In this document: in pieces, positions 1 through 11,188 of the stretch
How the letters are laid out: the number at the start of each line of letters is the position of its first letter
Position numbering within the stretch: the stretch's first letter is position 1
NCBI GenBank assembly: GCA_024741835.1
Contig: JAENRP010000036.1
Coordinates: forward strand, 107,636 to 171,635
DNA from: Diplocarpon mali
Lineage: Eukaryota > Ascomycota > Leotiomycetes > Helotiales > Drepanopezizaceae
Length of the DNA: 64,000 nucleotides
Direction of reading: 5' to 3'
Made by a program: the position numbers and the translations under genes
The notes under the pieces: model-generated
Seen by the model: only the letters and a program-made list of their open reading frames with translations
The model's database searches: none
What the model was told of the DNA's origin: nothing

Positions 1-1055
1 TTGGTTATCGTATTATGCATTTCTTTGTCGATGAATAAACTAGCATTCTAATTTGCTATATTGCAAAAAGTTATTCTTAATAAATAATGCAAGTTCCAGT
101 TTAGAACATGGCTATCAAGGTACGAAAACGGGTTGTCAGCAGTTTTCGCTCGCCGTGTCTATAGCATCCTGACGATATTTAGCGCATCGTGATCCACAAG
201 AGACAGTGATTCGACGAGCGTCGAAGAGTCTCACCGCCTGGCAAGGGTTGAAACTGTCCCACCAACTGCCCCTATTTGTACTAAGTATTACATTCATCTT
301 CTCTTATCTCTCCAACGAACACCGTGTAAGATGTCGACCACGGTAGAACGTAGAGCTCCCGGTACCCCAGTAGAGCACCTGGCCGTGCATCTACGCCCAA
401 GGTAGGTATGGTACCCCAGGTATTAAGGCTACCTGAGGTACCTATGCTTTTTGATACTACCTGGCAGCTGTACCGCCTGCTCCGCACGGGGTATATCCGT
501 GCTGAGTCTGGGCGTTAGTGCGGTGCAGGTAGAGACAACATCTGTCAATGCTTGGCGGAAACACTGCGTCCAGCTCGACTTTTTGATTGAATAGAAGAGA
601 AGAGAAAGAAAGCATAGGTATCCATTCCCCTTCTTCCTCGGACGAAACCACTCAGCTTGAAAACGATTTGGAGGGGACGGAGTAGACTAGCCTCCGGTTA
701 GCGTCTCGCCAAGGCCTAAGCGATACCGAATGTCAATAGCCAACCACATTAAAATTTTCAACTTACTTGGCTCCTCTGCTTGTAAGACTCTCGACTCTTG
801 GAACAGTCGTATTGTGTTGCGCGAGCGATGAGATATCCACTGTCATGCGTGCGGCTCAGTACGTTCAAGATACGACATCTGAGGCTGCTAGGCACGCCAG
901 GATGCCTGCTCCTAGAGTGGCTCATGACCGCGTACTCGAAACTCCGAAGCCAGAACCCGGAAACGTACGGTCCCCCGCTGATATGGCGATTTCTCGTCTC
1001 CTGTCTCTCTCGCGTATTCCCAAGCTGGATAGTCCCGGTTATCACTCACCTCGTC
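1..1055. other. No supported gene (left edge)
   Basis: Only short overlapping open frames occur here on both strands and none shows a recognisable motif. The first 120 bases are AT-rich and the rest is of mixed composition. The stretch lies upstream of a decayed 2EXR copy and could include its eroded 5' part. Confidence 0.5.
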
Positions 1056-1860
1056 TTGGGGCACTTTCATCTGCTTGACGAGCTCCCAGTCGAGATTCGG
1101 CTGGCTATCTGGGGTAGAGTCGTGCTGTTTTCAAGGTGAGAAATTCCACGGGCCGCTCGCTGATCTCCCACGCCACACGCTGCCTTCTCGTCTGGACAGG
1201 TCCCTTTCCGCGGACGCTGAAGCAGCGGCTGAAAGATCACAGGAAGATCAAGCTATTGGAGAGCAACACTTTGGCTTCGCACACCTTTTCGCCCACGTGG
1301 AGCTGTAATGCCGAAGGACAGTCAAGGCACCGGGCGCTTCCTCAAGTCTGTAGAGAAGCCGGCCGCGAGGGGCTGCGATACTACAAGCTCTGCAAAGGTG
1401 AGATCCGCTGCGTCCCTCGCCGCTCTGGCACGTCCATCCCAGGCTGGGGAACGCGGGTGCCCCTTATTTTCGTGTCTAATACCTAACTGATCAACTTCAG
1501 CCTCCATGCCTTCGTCCACAGTCACAGCACGAGCAGTGTGACAGCGCCAGATCCCCTGCTACCGCGCCTACAACTTCCCGCCTGACGTGATCCAACATAT
1601 CCAGCACCTTGACAAGATGCCCGTGTACCTCGTATGCCACTTGAGCAGTGAGGACATCAAGGGCTATCCCATCCACGAGGCCCTCCGCTTCCGCCGCCAG
1701 GTGGCTCGAGAGTGCTCGGGAAGGCCAACTAGGACACCAGGTTCTGGTGCAAGTACCACAGGCTGGAGCAGGAGCTCGATCCGGTGCCGAGTAAGCCGGT
1801 GCTGATGACGGTATCGAGCCCGCGGCGGCGACAGCCACTGCTTGAGGAATGTACGGTACA
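1056..1860 (+). pseudogene. Decayed 2EXR-domain gene copy
   Basis: Two hallmark pieces of the fungal 2EXR family are readable. LPVEIRLAIWG lies near 1080-1120, equivalent to the F-box-like N-terminal motif, and LPQVCREAGREGLRYYKLC near 1340-1395 is equivalent to the 'hxxRESRREGLxxY' motif. They are in different frames, separated by stops, so the copy is broken. After YKLC a plausible intron survives (donor GTGAGA near 1400, CTAAC branch and TTCAG acceptor ending near 1500), but the downstream frame is interrupted again. No intact start is visible. The intact paralogue 2 kb downstream carries the same two motifs in one frame. I infer a former duplicate that has decayed; the function of 2EXR proteins is not established. 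Confidence 0.6.
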
Positions 1861-1869
1861 TGTGAATGC

Positions 1870-2750
1870 TTCACAGGAGAACCGCCTGGCGTGGCAAGGG
1901 AGACGCCGAGGCACCATCTTCCGCCGCGCGCTTGCGCTTGTCTTGCTCTAGTCCTTTCTCTTCTTTTTTTCCCTGCTCGATCCCTTTCTTTCTTCTCATT
2001 ACGGATCCGCTATGCTCTTCTCTCCTCCCAGAGTCCGAGAGGAATTCGCAACGCAGCAGAGGTCCAGATCTACCGCTACTCAACAGGTTTCGTTGGCCGC
2101 CAATCGACGCCCTGGCACCGTTGGAGAGCTGCAGAGATGGCGAGCTCGGATGGAAACCACTCGCCTCGGAGCTGGTAGTCTTTTCCCGCTGTTGGCTTGA
2201 GCAGTCCCGGTGCGGAGAGGGATGAACCAGGTTGTAATAGTACTTGAGAAATTCATCTCAACTTTCCAAAGGCGCCAGGCATGGTGCCATGTGCATGTGA
2301 AGCGCTGGCTGCGGCCCCAGTCCGCAACTGATTGATAGCTGCGAATATACGAAGTCCTCCAGCGAGTTGTGCCTCTTCCTCCATGATGTCTGGAATCCCT
2401 CCTGGCCGCGATCTAAACGCGCGTCGCCATTTGCTACAGTCCCCAGGCCGTTCACCTCTTCCTAACAGAGGGGATAGCCGCTCGGCCCAAGGATCCTACC
2501 GCGCCTATGTGGGCGAGGGCAATGCGTCTTACCAGTAGACATGTCCAAACGTCGGTAGGTCGGTACGGGCGAGACCTCCAAACGCATCCCGCCATCCACC
2601 AAGTCCGGGGGGATTACCGTTTCCCCAAACTCTTCGCCGCCGGTTAATCGACGCGATCCTCCACAATGGCCCGCTGGGCCCGCCGGCGTTCCCTTGGAGG
2701 TTCTCGAAGCACGAGGATGTATCCGCGCTTACTGGAGGTGAGTTGATGCG
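1870..2750. other. No supported gene
   Basis: Mixed-composition DNA between the decayed 2EXR copy and the repeat tract. Frames are short and without motifs. Pyrimidine-rich segments lie near 1950-2030. Confidence 0.45.
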
Positions 2751-2751
2751 A

Positions 2752-3003
2752 TGGTAGTAATGCTAGCAGTAATACTCCTACTATTAATACCACTAGCAAT
2801 ACTGGTACTGATACTCTTAGTATCAGTCCTATTAATAGTCCTAGTAAAAGTCCTGGTAATAGTCCTAGTAATAGCCTAGTAATAGTCCTAGTAATAGCAA
2901 CAGTAATATTCCTACTAATACTCCTACTAATACTCTTACTAACACTCCTAGTAATACTCCTAGTAATACCTCAAGTAATACTCCTAGTCCTCCTGCTATT
3001 ACT
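2752..3003. repeat. Imperfect short-unit repeat tract (CCTAGTAAT type)
   Basis: About 250 bases consist almost wholly of variants of the 9-base unit CCTAGTAAT and the related CCTACTAATA, e.g. repeated 'agtcctagtaatag' and 'actcctactaatact'. The unit length is a multiple of three, so one frame would read as Ser/Asn/Thr/Pro repeats, but no flanking coding frame supports translation. It lies between a decayed and an intact 2EXR gene. Confidence 0.8.
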
Positions 3004-3633
3004 GCTCCCCCTCTCCAATTGCCAACGGCTCAGACGCCAACAAGAAGCCATCAAGCCCGCAGACGAAGACTATCCCCGCTTGCAAGATACCCGCGGTTGA
3101 GTGCTTGGAGAACGAACCTGGACTCCCCAGGTGTTGCTGCCCAGGTGTTATTCTTCTTCAAAGGATCGTTGCAACGCGATGGCAATGCACAAAGTCGGAT
3201 TACCTGCTCAGCAGTCTTGCTACCGAGCAGCAGGCACCGCAGCGAATGAGCCGCTCGTGAAGAGCAGTCTTCTCAGGAATACGCAACAAAGAAAGTGAAT
3301 ATTTGCGCGGTAGAAGTGGAGCCAGCTCGACAACGTCGGCCATACGAGGAGAAATCCGCTGGAACGTGACTGCCCAAAGACAGCCAAGTTCTTGCAACTT
3401 GAACTGCCACAATGAATCATCGCGAACCTCCACGGTTGGCGCTAGACGCACCGGCTGTGCTTGGCAGACTAACATCTGTCCAGGTATTTATATCTGTCGA
3501 GGTGAACGACATTCCCAAAACATCCCCATCTCACATTCTTGAACCCAAGATTTCCAGGTTCGGCAGACTCTGAGAGAAGAAAAAAACAAACGCTTGAACC
3601 CCCCGCATCGAGGCCACTGAGCTCACGGCCCCA
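3004..3633. other. Upstream region of the 2EXR gene
   Basis: No supported gene. It presumably contains the promoter and 5' UTR of the 2EXR gene that begins at 3634. No clear TATA or other element can be assigned. Confidence 0.4.
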
Positions 3634-4653
3634 ATGGCGTCTGCAGAGGAGCTTCTCACGTCTGCATCGTCGCCCTCCGGCTTCAAAAGCCTCCTGGCTC
3701 GTCTTCCGCGGCTGGAGATCCAGTCCGACCACTTCCCCATGAACCTGGCCACGTTGGAAGAATTCAAGCTATTCCCATGCATGCCAACCGAGATCCGCCT
3801 TAAGATCTGGGGTTTGCTTGCGCAAGAGCCAAGGTGCGAAGACTCATCATCTCTCTCCCCACAGCCTCTTCTCCCTGCTAAGACCCTCTCCAGAAGAATC
3901 CGGTTGCGAGACTCGTACCGGCCGAGTCCGGGGAGCGCCGCGAGCAACAAGATCGAGGGCGAGCTGCGGCAGCCGGCCCTCCTCCACATCAACCGGGAGT
4001 CGCGCAGAGAAGGCCTCTGCTTCTACGAGCGCGTCGAAGCCAGACCCCCCGTCCCCTTGCGCAACGGCGCGCGCCCGGACATCTTCTTCGTCAACTTCGC
4101 CGTCGACGTCTTCGAGCAGGGCGTCAGCGAGTTCGCCGCGCGCGGCCGTGGCGCGCCGACGCAGGACGACTACAACTTCCCCGCTGCCGTGCTGCGGCGG
4201 GTGCAGCGCGTCGACCAGCGGCCGTGCTACGTCGGCGACATCTACAGTTTCGAGAAGATCTACGCCGACACGGAGCGCAGCCTAGCCGGGCTCTGCCAGC
4301 CCTTCTGGCCGCGGCTGGCGCACGTCACGGCGCGCATGGACGAGCACTGCTACCACTACGCCCAGGAGAGCTTCGACTTCCACTACGACCTGCAGAGCCG
4401 CACGGCGCGCTACCAGGCGGCGCTCGACCACCACGCGCAGAGGAACGGCGTCCGGCAGAGCTTCCGCTTCGCGTGGAAGGGCCGGGATACCGAAGAAGGG
4501 GAGGCGCTGGACCTGGTGCCGTGCCCGCCGCACGACGTGGAGCGCGTACTGCCCTGCCACCCGTTCGGAGAGTGGCACAAGCCGTGTATGCTGCACTTCC
4601 GCGAGCTGTGCCAGCTGATCGGGACCTGGCCGCTCAACCCGTGCTGGCCATAG
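3634..4653 (+). CDS. 2EXR domain-containing protein
   Basis: An intronless frame of 339 codons starting at the ATG at 3634. Residues ~45-60 hold FPCMPTEIRLKIWGLL, the F-box-like signature of the fungal 2EXR family, and residues ~115-130 hold ALLHINRESRREGLCFYE, the second signature. The rest (YNFPAAVLRRVQRVDQ, FEKIYADTERSLAGL and a His/Tyr-rich acidic stretch) fits the long C-terminal region of these proteins. Neither signal peptide nor membrane segment is apparent. The family is widespread and multicopy in ascomycetes and its biochemical role is not established; the F-box resemblance suggests protein-protein interaction but this is unproven. The gene is GC-rich and codon use looks healthy, in contrast to the two decayed copies around it. 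An alternative short intron after residue ~70 (GTGCGA donor) cannot be excluded, but the frame is open throughout. Confidence 0.85.
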   Translation: MASAEELLTSASSPSGFKSLLARLPRLEIQSDHFPMNLATLEEFKLFPCMPTEIRLKIWGLLAQEPRCEDSSSLSPQPLLPAKTLSRRIRLRDSYRPSPGSAASNKIEGELRQPALLHINRESRREGLCFYERVEARPPVPLRNGARPDIFFVNFAVDVFEQGVSEFAARGRGAPTQDDYNFPAAVLRRVQRVDQRPCYVGDIYSFEKIYADTERSLAGLCQPFWPRLAHVTARMDEHCYHYAQESFDFHYDLQSRTARYQAALDHHAQRNGVRQSFRFAWKGRDTEEGEALDLVPCPPHDVERVLPCHPFGEWHKPCMLHFRELCQLIGTWPLNPCWP

Positions 4654-4921
4654 TCGGGGCCGCTGGCACTTGCACCGCTTCACGGGGACGGATTCTTGGG
4701 AGTGGATGCCACGGGAATGGTTGGTTAGTCGGATCTTCGGGGGGGGGGAAGGGAGGTGGAGCCCACCATCTAGATGACGGTCATGACTGGGCCGGGCGAC
4801 CAGAAGCACATTGCTCGTCATCTACGAGGGCCGCAGAGGACCACTGATCCAGGGGCGGAGAGGTTGCTTACCAAGGAAGACTGCGCCCTATGCCTTTTCT
4901 TCTACCAATACATCAATGTTT

Positions 4922-5185
4922 TTTAGAGGGCTGGAAATATCGGAACCATGTGATTGGACGTCATGAGACGAGCCGTAGTCGCTTACGGGGTAAATACATA
5001 GTCTACAGGGTACCTTGAAGCCACAAGCGAGAAGCAAGCCAACAAGCAACCTTCATACTACTCATCCTTGGGTCTTGTTCCCAAATCTCCCCCGAGGCTT
5101 GCCCAATTGTGGTACTTTCTCATTTTTTGGTTCTTGAGAAGAGCCCGTCTTTTGCTGTCTTCCCCCTTGTTTCTTTCTTGTGTGA
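4922..5185 (+). mobile_element. Solo LTR, family A (diverged copy)
   Basis: Shares blocks with three other places in the window: TTAGAGGGCTGG at the left end, a GTGATTGGACGTCATGA-like segment, the 'GAGGCTTGCCCAATTGTGG' core and 'TTTTGGTTCTT', ending near CTTGTTTCTTT. The left terminus should be TGTAGAGGGCTG, and here it reads TTTAGAGGGCTG, consistent with mutation. No internal retrotransposon coding sequence is present, so this is interpreted as a solo LTR. Confidence 0.6.
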
Positions 5186-6280
5186 AGTCGGAGTCATCCA
5201 CCAGCGTGGTGAACTAGTGCCGTTCGTTCTCTCTAGGAAAAGTCATGAATGTCCCAAAGATGCTCTTCCACTGGCGAAGTCTTGACACAACTGGATAATG
5301 GTTGGTATATATCACTCCTCGCCACTATCTCTAGATGCTCAGGCGGCGAGCATTTGCAGCCACTTACTCACCCGCGCGCATATGCACCAGACTCATAGGC
5401 GTAGAGGCCATTCTATGTACAAGAAAAGCCTGTGCAGCACGGTAGGGCTACTCCAGCTCAACTGCTGGAAGTACTCTTTCTGACGAGGCAGAACACGCGC
5501 AGACCGATGGCTTCCTCTTCTCAGTCTCCGCGCAAGCAGTCCCCGCTTGCCGATCTGCTCTCTCACGCCGAACTTGCCAAACCAACAGACGTGCCGCCGA
5601 GAGCAGCTGCTCGGCGTTGGCGCCGTCGTCGGGTGTCGGCCTTATCTTCCGGGATCTAGAAGGCTATGCGAGTGACGGACGGAGGGGATGGGTTCGCTTT
5701 TCATCGAGGCGATCTCTCGGTACTGAAGAGGTTCTCGGGGTTCTGACCAGCCATCGACCGTCCCGAGAAGCTTTCGGTGACGATTCACGCGTGCAGGATC
5801 TTCGCGGCTCGATGAAGCCACGCAAGCTCGACGAGAAGGAGGCTAGTTCGAGCGTTGGTCGAGTCTGGACTGAGTTTGCCGTGCGCAAGTCTGGCGAAAG
5901 GCCTTCTGCGAGTATGTAAAGAGTCGGTTCAAAGCTTGCGGATCGGTGCCTTGGGTTGTTTGGATACACTAGCGCCTCGCTTGCTGCTAGAGGGCGGAGG
6001 GAGAAGACGCGTGGATGAACAAGAGCCGCCCTGGAAAGTACGCAACTGGTGATGCTCCCTAGACGCGATTGGCAGAGCCGCATCTCAACATTCCAATGGT
6101 GACTGGCGCAGCAGAACGTCTTGGATAATGATCAAAGCCTCCTGTGCACCTTGATATCGAATCCCCAGTCCCGAAGACTTTGTTCGGTGTGTTGGTACTG
6201 ACGCCCTCGACGTAGCCAGTGCATCCTCAGCTGAGCATTCAAGCAGACCGAAGACCGTCTCTCTCCAATTCCCAGGCCAT
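5186..6280. other. No supported gene
   Basis: Short frames only. A 50-codon frame beginning MASSSQSPRKQSPLADLLS at 5508 might be the remnant of an N-terminus of the 2EXR relic downstream, but no continuous frame connects them. Confidence 0.35.
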
Positions 6281-6578
6281 CCGCCATTCAAGACGGCGCC
6301 AGTCTTCACCTGCTTCAGCAAGCTTCCACTAGAGCTGAGATACTGGATATGGGTTCATGTCTTTGGCGGGACACACAGCATCAGCACGAGCGTCTTCAAA
6401 CGTGTGGCTTCCTCCAACGTCCCTCCGAATACCAGGAAGAGGCTCCCGGAGACGCACAGGTCTGGGTGGAATCTGGAACCAAGGTCTGATGTCCTACTCC
6501 GCTTCTCCGGTTGGCCAGAAATCGTCAAGTCGAGCAAAGATCGCTGTCTCCCATCTTCAACACTTGACTAGATTATGA
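6281..6578 (+). pseudogene. 2EXR gene fragment
   Basis: The + strand frame around 6302-6577 reads FTCFSKLPLELRYWIWVHVF, matching the N-terminal 2EXR/F-box-like signature, followed by about 65 further codons (FKRVASSNVPP, RFSGWPEIVKSS) to a stop at ~6575. The second family signature (RESRREGL) is not found downstream and upstream frames are short, so this is a truncated or decayed copy. It is the third 2EXR trace within 6 kb. Confidence 0.6.
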
Positions 6579-6579
6579 C

Positions 6580-8997
6580 AACTATGATACGTATACATTC
6601 ACTGGAAGCTCTCGGTCATACGCTCGATGCAAGAGATTCATGCGCATATGAAGCGAAGATGCAGTGTCAATTTTGTGGTCTTACTCTGAGTAGGATGCAC
6701 GGTGTTTCGGTCACTATGCTTGCATCCCACGCGCAGTCTCTGCTTCATTTTCATACGAAAGAAAATGAGACGATAGCGTTATTCATCTGGGCCCAGGACT
6801 CGCAAGACCTTCGGTGTTTTGAAGCAAGGCAAGCAGCGAGAGAACATAAATCCAACCAATTCTCTGCTCTCTGAGGTCTCGAGATCCTCCAGCCGAGGCC
6901 GTCGCCAGTCATGAAAATCTTGCTGCTCTCTAGAAGTTGGCCCGCAATAGCCATGTCTCCCCAATCTCCCGGTCCACAGGCATTCAGGTAGGTCCCAGCA
7001 ACGCAAATATTGACTTGCCCCGGAAGAGGCTTCAGACGGGCGATGCCATGCCGTTCAGCTCATCTCCTCAACCAAAGTCTCTCCTTCAAGCGTAGACTAG
7101 AGGTAGACCGGTGCACCTTCGTCGATATATAATCTCGCCACGAGCCGTTCGGGTCGTGGCCAGGATCGAAGACGGTAGATCTTGAAGCGCATCCGAGTAC
7201 GCAATTATAGGACGGAGACGCTTGTTGTCAAGATATCTATTCTTTTTGAGCAGCGTTGAAGTTTGCCTCACCAAGTCATCGGAACAGCCCCCTCACGAGC
7301 TAGTCGGACCCAAGCCGAACATATATCACGTGATAGGCAATATCCAGGCATCGAACGACCGAGGCCACGCACCCACATCGATATTGGGGACATGGGAATC
7401 GCTTGGAGATGCGGTGCGATGCCAGCGAGCTTCAGGGGCCCCCCGCTCTGGACTGCAGACCTCTGGTCTCTGGATGAGACCCCTTCAGCAAGTCATTCCC
7501 AGTCCACTTTGCATCCTTCTCGCTGAGAGCGAGAGACCAGTTGGATGGGGTGGTTTGTGCCCATTCGGAGGAATCGTACAAAAGCTCAGTAGCCTCTTGT
7601 ACACCCAGTGACGGCTGCTATCGAGACGCTGATAAGGGTGTTGTCAGGGCCGCCGCGGGGGGCTCCAGAGCAAGCCGAATATATTGTGATGGCGCAGGCT
7701 GCGGCGATTCACCACATCCATCAGAGCCGATAGGTTGCTAAAAAGAGTCTCGAAATACGGAGGAGCATTCTGTCAAACACGGACGCCGGACGTTTGTTGA
7801 CGGTCAGCGACGCCTGGGATATCCGGCAAGGAGCGAAGTGAGAAAGAAGCACTGCTTCCTCCGTTTCTCCCCACATGTTCTTGCCACCAGGAGCGGAGTG
7901 CAACGAATTCAATGTTGTCTACAGAGTTGTCGAGTCGATAAGTACGAGACGACTTGGACGAGTTCGACAGCAACAGGTCGGCTGCTGGAGCGCATTGGCC
8001 TCAGCGTAGATACCGTGGACTATTGCAGCCATTGTGTACTTGCCAGTGCTCGAGACGGCCGAGCTGGCGCCATCAATCTCTGAGAAGCCGCAGGACACTT
8101 CAGAGCTCCGGGCTACGTTGCGATCATGATAGAGCTCGGCGCGCGTAGCTGAGCCTCTGGCGGCAGGACTCGCCAACCCGAGCATCTATTATCCAATATG
8201 CTCATAACCTTGCGAGATCACCCTAGCTTCAACGTGCTATCTACTCTGCTGCAAACGGCTATCACTTCCACCGTTCTTCCAGACGGCGTTCCCGGACGCC
8301 AGCTGCCCGTCGTCTCGCCCTAACTGCGAGGTCTTGCCTAGGCGCCCGCGAAGACTTCGGACACAGGGCGGGGCCGGGCAGGGCCGGGCAGGGCAGGGCA
8401 GAATAGGGACAACTTGACATGGCTACCCCAAGCCTGGTTTGCGTGCTTTTTAAGACGCGATGGCTTCGAAGGTCTTTAGGCCTCGGCAAGGGCAGTGGAT
8501 TCGTCTCCGCTGACAACCCCTGAGAAGTGAAGTGGCATGGGTCGCTAAAGAGGCTCGCTTATTGAGTAGGCCGTGTTTACAAAGAGCCCCGCGTACTGGT
8601 CGAATACTGAAGACGTGCTCATTTGCTCACACGGCATACGCGAGCCTCCCACTCGCCCGATATCCGGCCACAGCTCTCGAGCCATGCTATCGCAACTGGA
8701 GATCTGAGATAAAGAGTACAAGGAATAATGCAGCGCTAATAATCTCGAAGTGGTTCTGTTTCACCGTGGGTAGAAAGCCACCAGAAGACGAATAAATGAG
8801 AATAGCCACGTAGCCGCGTGTGGCACAGCTCTTGCACCTGGTATGTTCCGCTTCACCACAATCCCCGCCGCGATAAACGTTACTGCTGCAGAAGTCCCAC
8901 AGTGTGACGAATATTGCTTCTATCATTGTACACGTATACTTTTGTTATCATACAGATACAGTTCCCCGATCCACCTCGGCCATACCGTTGCAACCAT
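6580..8997. other. No supported gene
   Basis: 2.4 kb without a convincing gene. Several 60-130-codon frames overlap on both strands but lack motifs and contradict one another. A G/C-rich imperfect repeat (GGGCCGGGCAGGGC) occurs at ~8370-8400. The last ~200 bases are the 3' flank of the OST48-type gene. Confidence 0.45.
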
Positions 8998-10593
8998 TTA
9001 GAGGATCTTCTTCCCACTCGCCGTCAGCTTCAACGGCACGGGCTTGCTCCAAAGCCAAAGCGCCACGAAGGCTACCCATCCCACAACCGTGACGCCAATG
9101 CCGGAAATCCAAGGCCACGCTCCGCTGATGGCCCAGCTCCTTGGCCACTCGTCGTGAGCGAAGTGGCGGACAGTCACGGTCTTCTTCTCCTCGATATTGG
9201 TGTAGAAGGGGCGCTTGTAGTTGACTTTGAAGTTGAAGATTCCGTGTTGGTCGGGCAGCTTGAAGCTAGCTGTGTATCTCCCCCAGCCGTCGGCGGTTTT
9301 GCCAGGGGCAAGATGGATACGATGGAAGGGCGAGAGCATGGAGAATTCGAGTTGGATGCTGTCAGTCTCGGGAAGAACAAATTTCTTGTATCTGTCCCAG
9401 ACGTACTCGCGAATAACGATATTGTATGTCTGAAAGGGCATTAGCAGGAAGGCTGACAATTCATGTAGAGGATACCGACCACTTCGTTTTTCACTCTGTA
9501 GATCTTTGGGTTGGTTATGTTGCTTTCCACGCCGCCCTCGTCGAGGAAGTGTTCGACTTTGTTGACCTGCAGGACCCCAATCTCGCCGAATGTCCAGCCA
9601 GAGACCTCCTTGGCAAAGGCCCGGTTAGCAGTAGAGACTTCATGCGTTGCCGCTCCGACCCCCCCGAGACCAACGCTGCGCTTGACCTTGGCATCAAACC
9701 AAGTATCCTGCAGCATCTCCGCGGATCCGACGACAGTAAAGCGAGCAGAGTTTCGTGCTTGCATCGTGCTGACCAGGGACAGCTGTGGCCCAACTGCAAA
9801 CGGATCCTCCACGCCCTCAATTTCATCATTGGGGTTGTACGAGTATGCGGATCGAGGAGCCCGCAGGATAGGAGTCAGCAATGGACTTTCATTTCCGAGA
9901 CTCTGTCCCACACCCCTGGGGAATGCGATGACTTCCTTGCCCGTACCATCGCCTTTGAAGAAGTTGACGACGTCTGGTCTAATAGCGTCTGGTCTGGGGA
10001 CGAGAAGAACGTCGTGCTTCTCCGAAGCCGTGAGCGTATCATAGTTGAAGTGGTCTACTACGAGAGAGTTGCGGTCTGGAGGGAGATGAATGTCGAGCTC
10101 GAGAAGGAAAGAAACGAGGGAAGACGGGGTTGGGACGGATGCGGATAATGTCAAAAGAATGTTTCCGCCGCCATGAATAAAGTCGAGAAGAAGCTTCGGT
10201 GTGAGGTTTGGTCCGAGTCCTGCTTTGTGTCAGTTCCAGTCCTATGTGCAAACTGATAGATCTACCTTTAGACTTGGAGGGGAGAATGAGGACATGGTCG
10301 TATGCCCTCGCGCCCAGATGGAACAGGGCGAGCTTCTCGCTCTTCGGCGACTCGAATGTAAGTGAGAATCCTCTTCCTGCGATCGCATGAGCATCACCAG
10401 AGATCCAATGCTAAGCTCAAACCTCAGCAACCTTCTCGAAATGCTTACCTTCCAAGTCCTCAATGAACTTGGAGTATTTGGGCTTCTCTGCCGCGTCCTC
10501 CAATACGACCAACGTCCGGTAGTCCCCGTTGTGATTAATTGCTCCTGCCAGGGAGAATATCCCCAGTAATAGCACAGGAAGTGTCCACCTCAT
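8998..10593 (-). CDS. wbp1: Oligosaccharyltransferase 48 kDa subunit (OST48/WBP1)
   Basis: Predicted 475-residue ER membrane subunit of oligosaccharyltransferase, which moves the preassembled glycan from dolichol to nascent proteins. Model of four exons: 10593-10449, 10376-10266, 10219-9480, 9429-8998; lengths sum to 476 codons. Residues 1-18 (MRWTLPVLLLGIFSLAGA) form a signal peptide, directly followed by DYRTLVVLED as in WBP1. Joining exons 1/2 gives LEGRGFSLTFESPKSEKL and exons 2/3 SKGLGPNLTPKLLLDF, both strongly WBP1-like; the GGGN segment follows. Near the C-terminus are DSIQLEFSMLSPFHR, then a membrane helix (WISGIGVTVVGWVAFVALWLW) and a short tail ending KKIL, compatible with a dilysine-type ER retrieval signal. 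The third intron's donor is not settled: GTCGGT fits the conserved NEV/TYNIVI join, whereas GTATCC with an upstream acceptor is an alternative. Divergent from the complex I subunit gene with 292 bases between starts. Confidence 0.93.
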
Positions 10594-10885
10594 TGTAACT
10601 GTCGTGAATGCGCAGGGCCTGACAGAACCATTTAGAGCTTTGCGAAGCTGTATACGTTGCATTCGAGCTCACGGTCGAATGTTCTACCGCCCCGGGCTTA
10701 CACGTGATCGTGGACTGAGCAGGTGAGCGTCGGCCTCAAACTTCACGACGACCGGTAGTACTTTCCATCATCACTCGCAGACTCCAGGGAAGCCAGGTTC
10801 CCTCAACCGAGTGGGTAGATAAAACGAATTGAGTGAGATCCTCCTGCTCGAATTCATGAGCGCACACTAAACCTCTACAGACAAC
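10594..10885. promoter_or_regulatory. Shared divergent promoter region
   Basis: 292 bases separate the start codons of the OST48-type gene (-) and the 9.5 kDa complex I subunit gene (+), so both promoters must lie here or overlap the 5' UTRs. No specific element is claimed. Confidence 0.5.
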
Positions 10886-11188
10886 ATGTCGGCCGCCCTT
10901 CCAAGATTCTGGTCGCAGCCTCTGCGATACCTGCGATGGGCCTCGATTGAGAAACCTGCGATCTTCTTCTCGCTCCTCATCGGATCTATGGGGCCCCTAG
11001 CGATCGTGGTCGTTCCGCCGATCAGGAGAATGGTTGGGGATGGCCAAAGGCCCGAAATTCCTCTCACATACCCAAGTAGGCGAAGCAGGGCGTGTGAAAC
11101 GGAGAAATGGGAACGGGCTCTGCTGACAGTGTACGGTTTAGTTCCCACTGGACCGCGGAAGCCGCTGCAGGGCTACGATGACGAGTGA
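10886..11188 (+). CDS. nuo9.5: NADH:ubiquinone oxidoreductase 9.5 kDa subunit
   Basis: Two exons, 10886-11075 and 11142-11188, encode 78 residues. The protein begins MSAALPRFWSQPLRYLRWAS, has one hydrophobic helix (AIFFSLLIGSMGPLAIVVVP) followed by PIRR, and splicing restores LTYPIPTGPRKPLQGYDDE. This layout (RYLRWAS, single helix, YP-x-PxGPRK, terminal GYDDE) matches the fungal NUO-9.5 accessory subunit of mitochondrial complex I (NDUFA3-like), from memory of the family. The intron has donor GTAGGC and acceptor TTTAG. An unspliced frame also runs to the same stop, giving 100 residues, but it would put unrelated residues inside the conserved tail. It acts in the inner mitochondrial membrane and is transcribed divergently from the OST48-type gene. 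Confidence 0.88.
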   Translation: MSAALPRFWSQPLRYLRWASIEKPAIFFSLLIGSMGPLAIVVVPPIRRMVGDGQRPEIPLTYPSRRSRACETEKWERALLTVYGLVPTGPRKPLQGYDDE

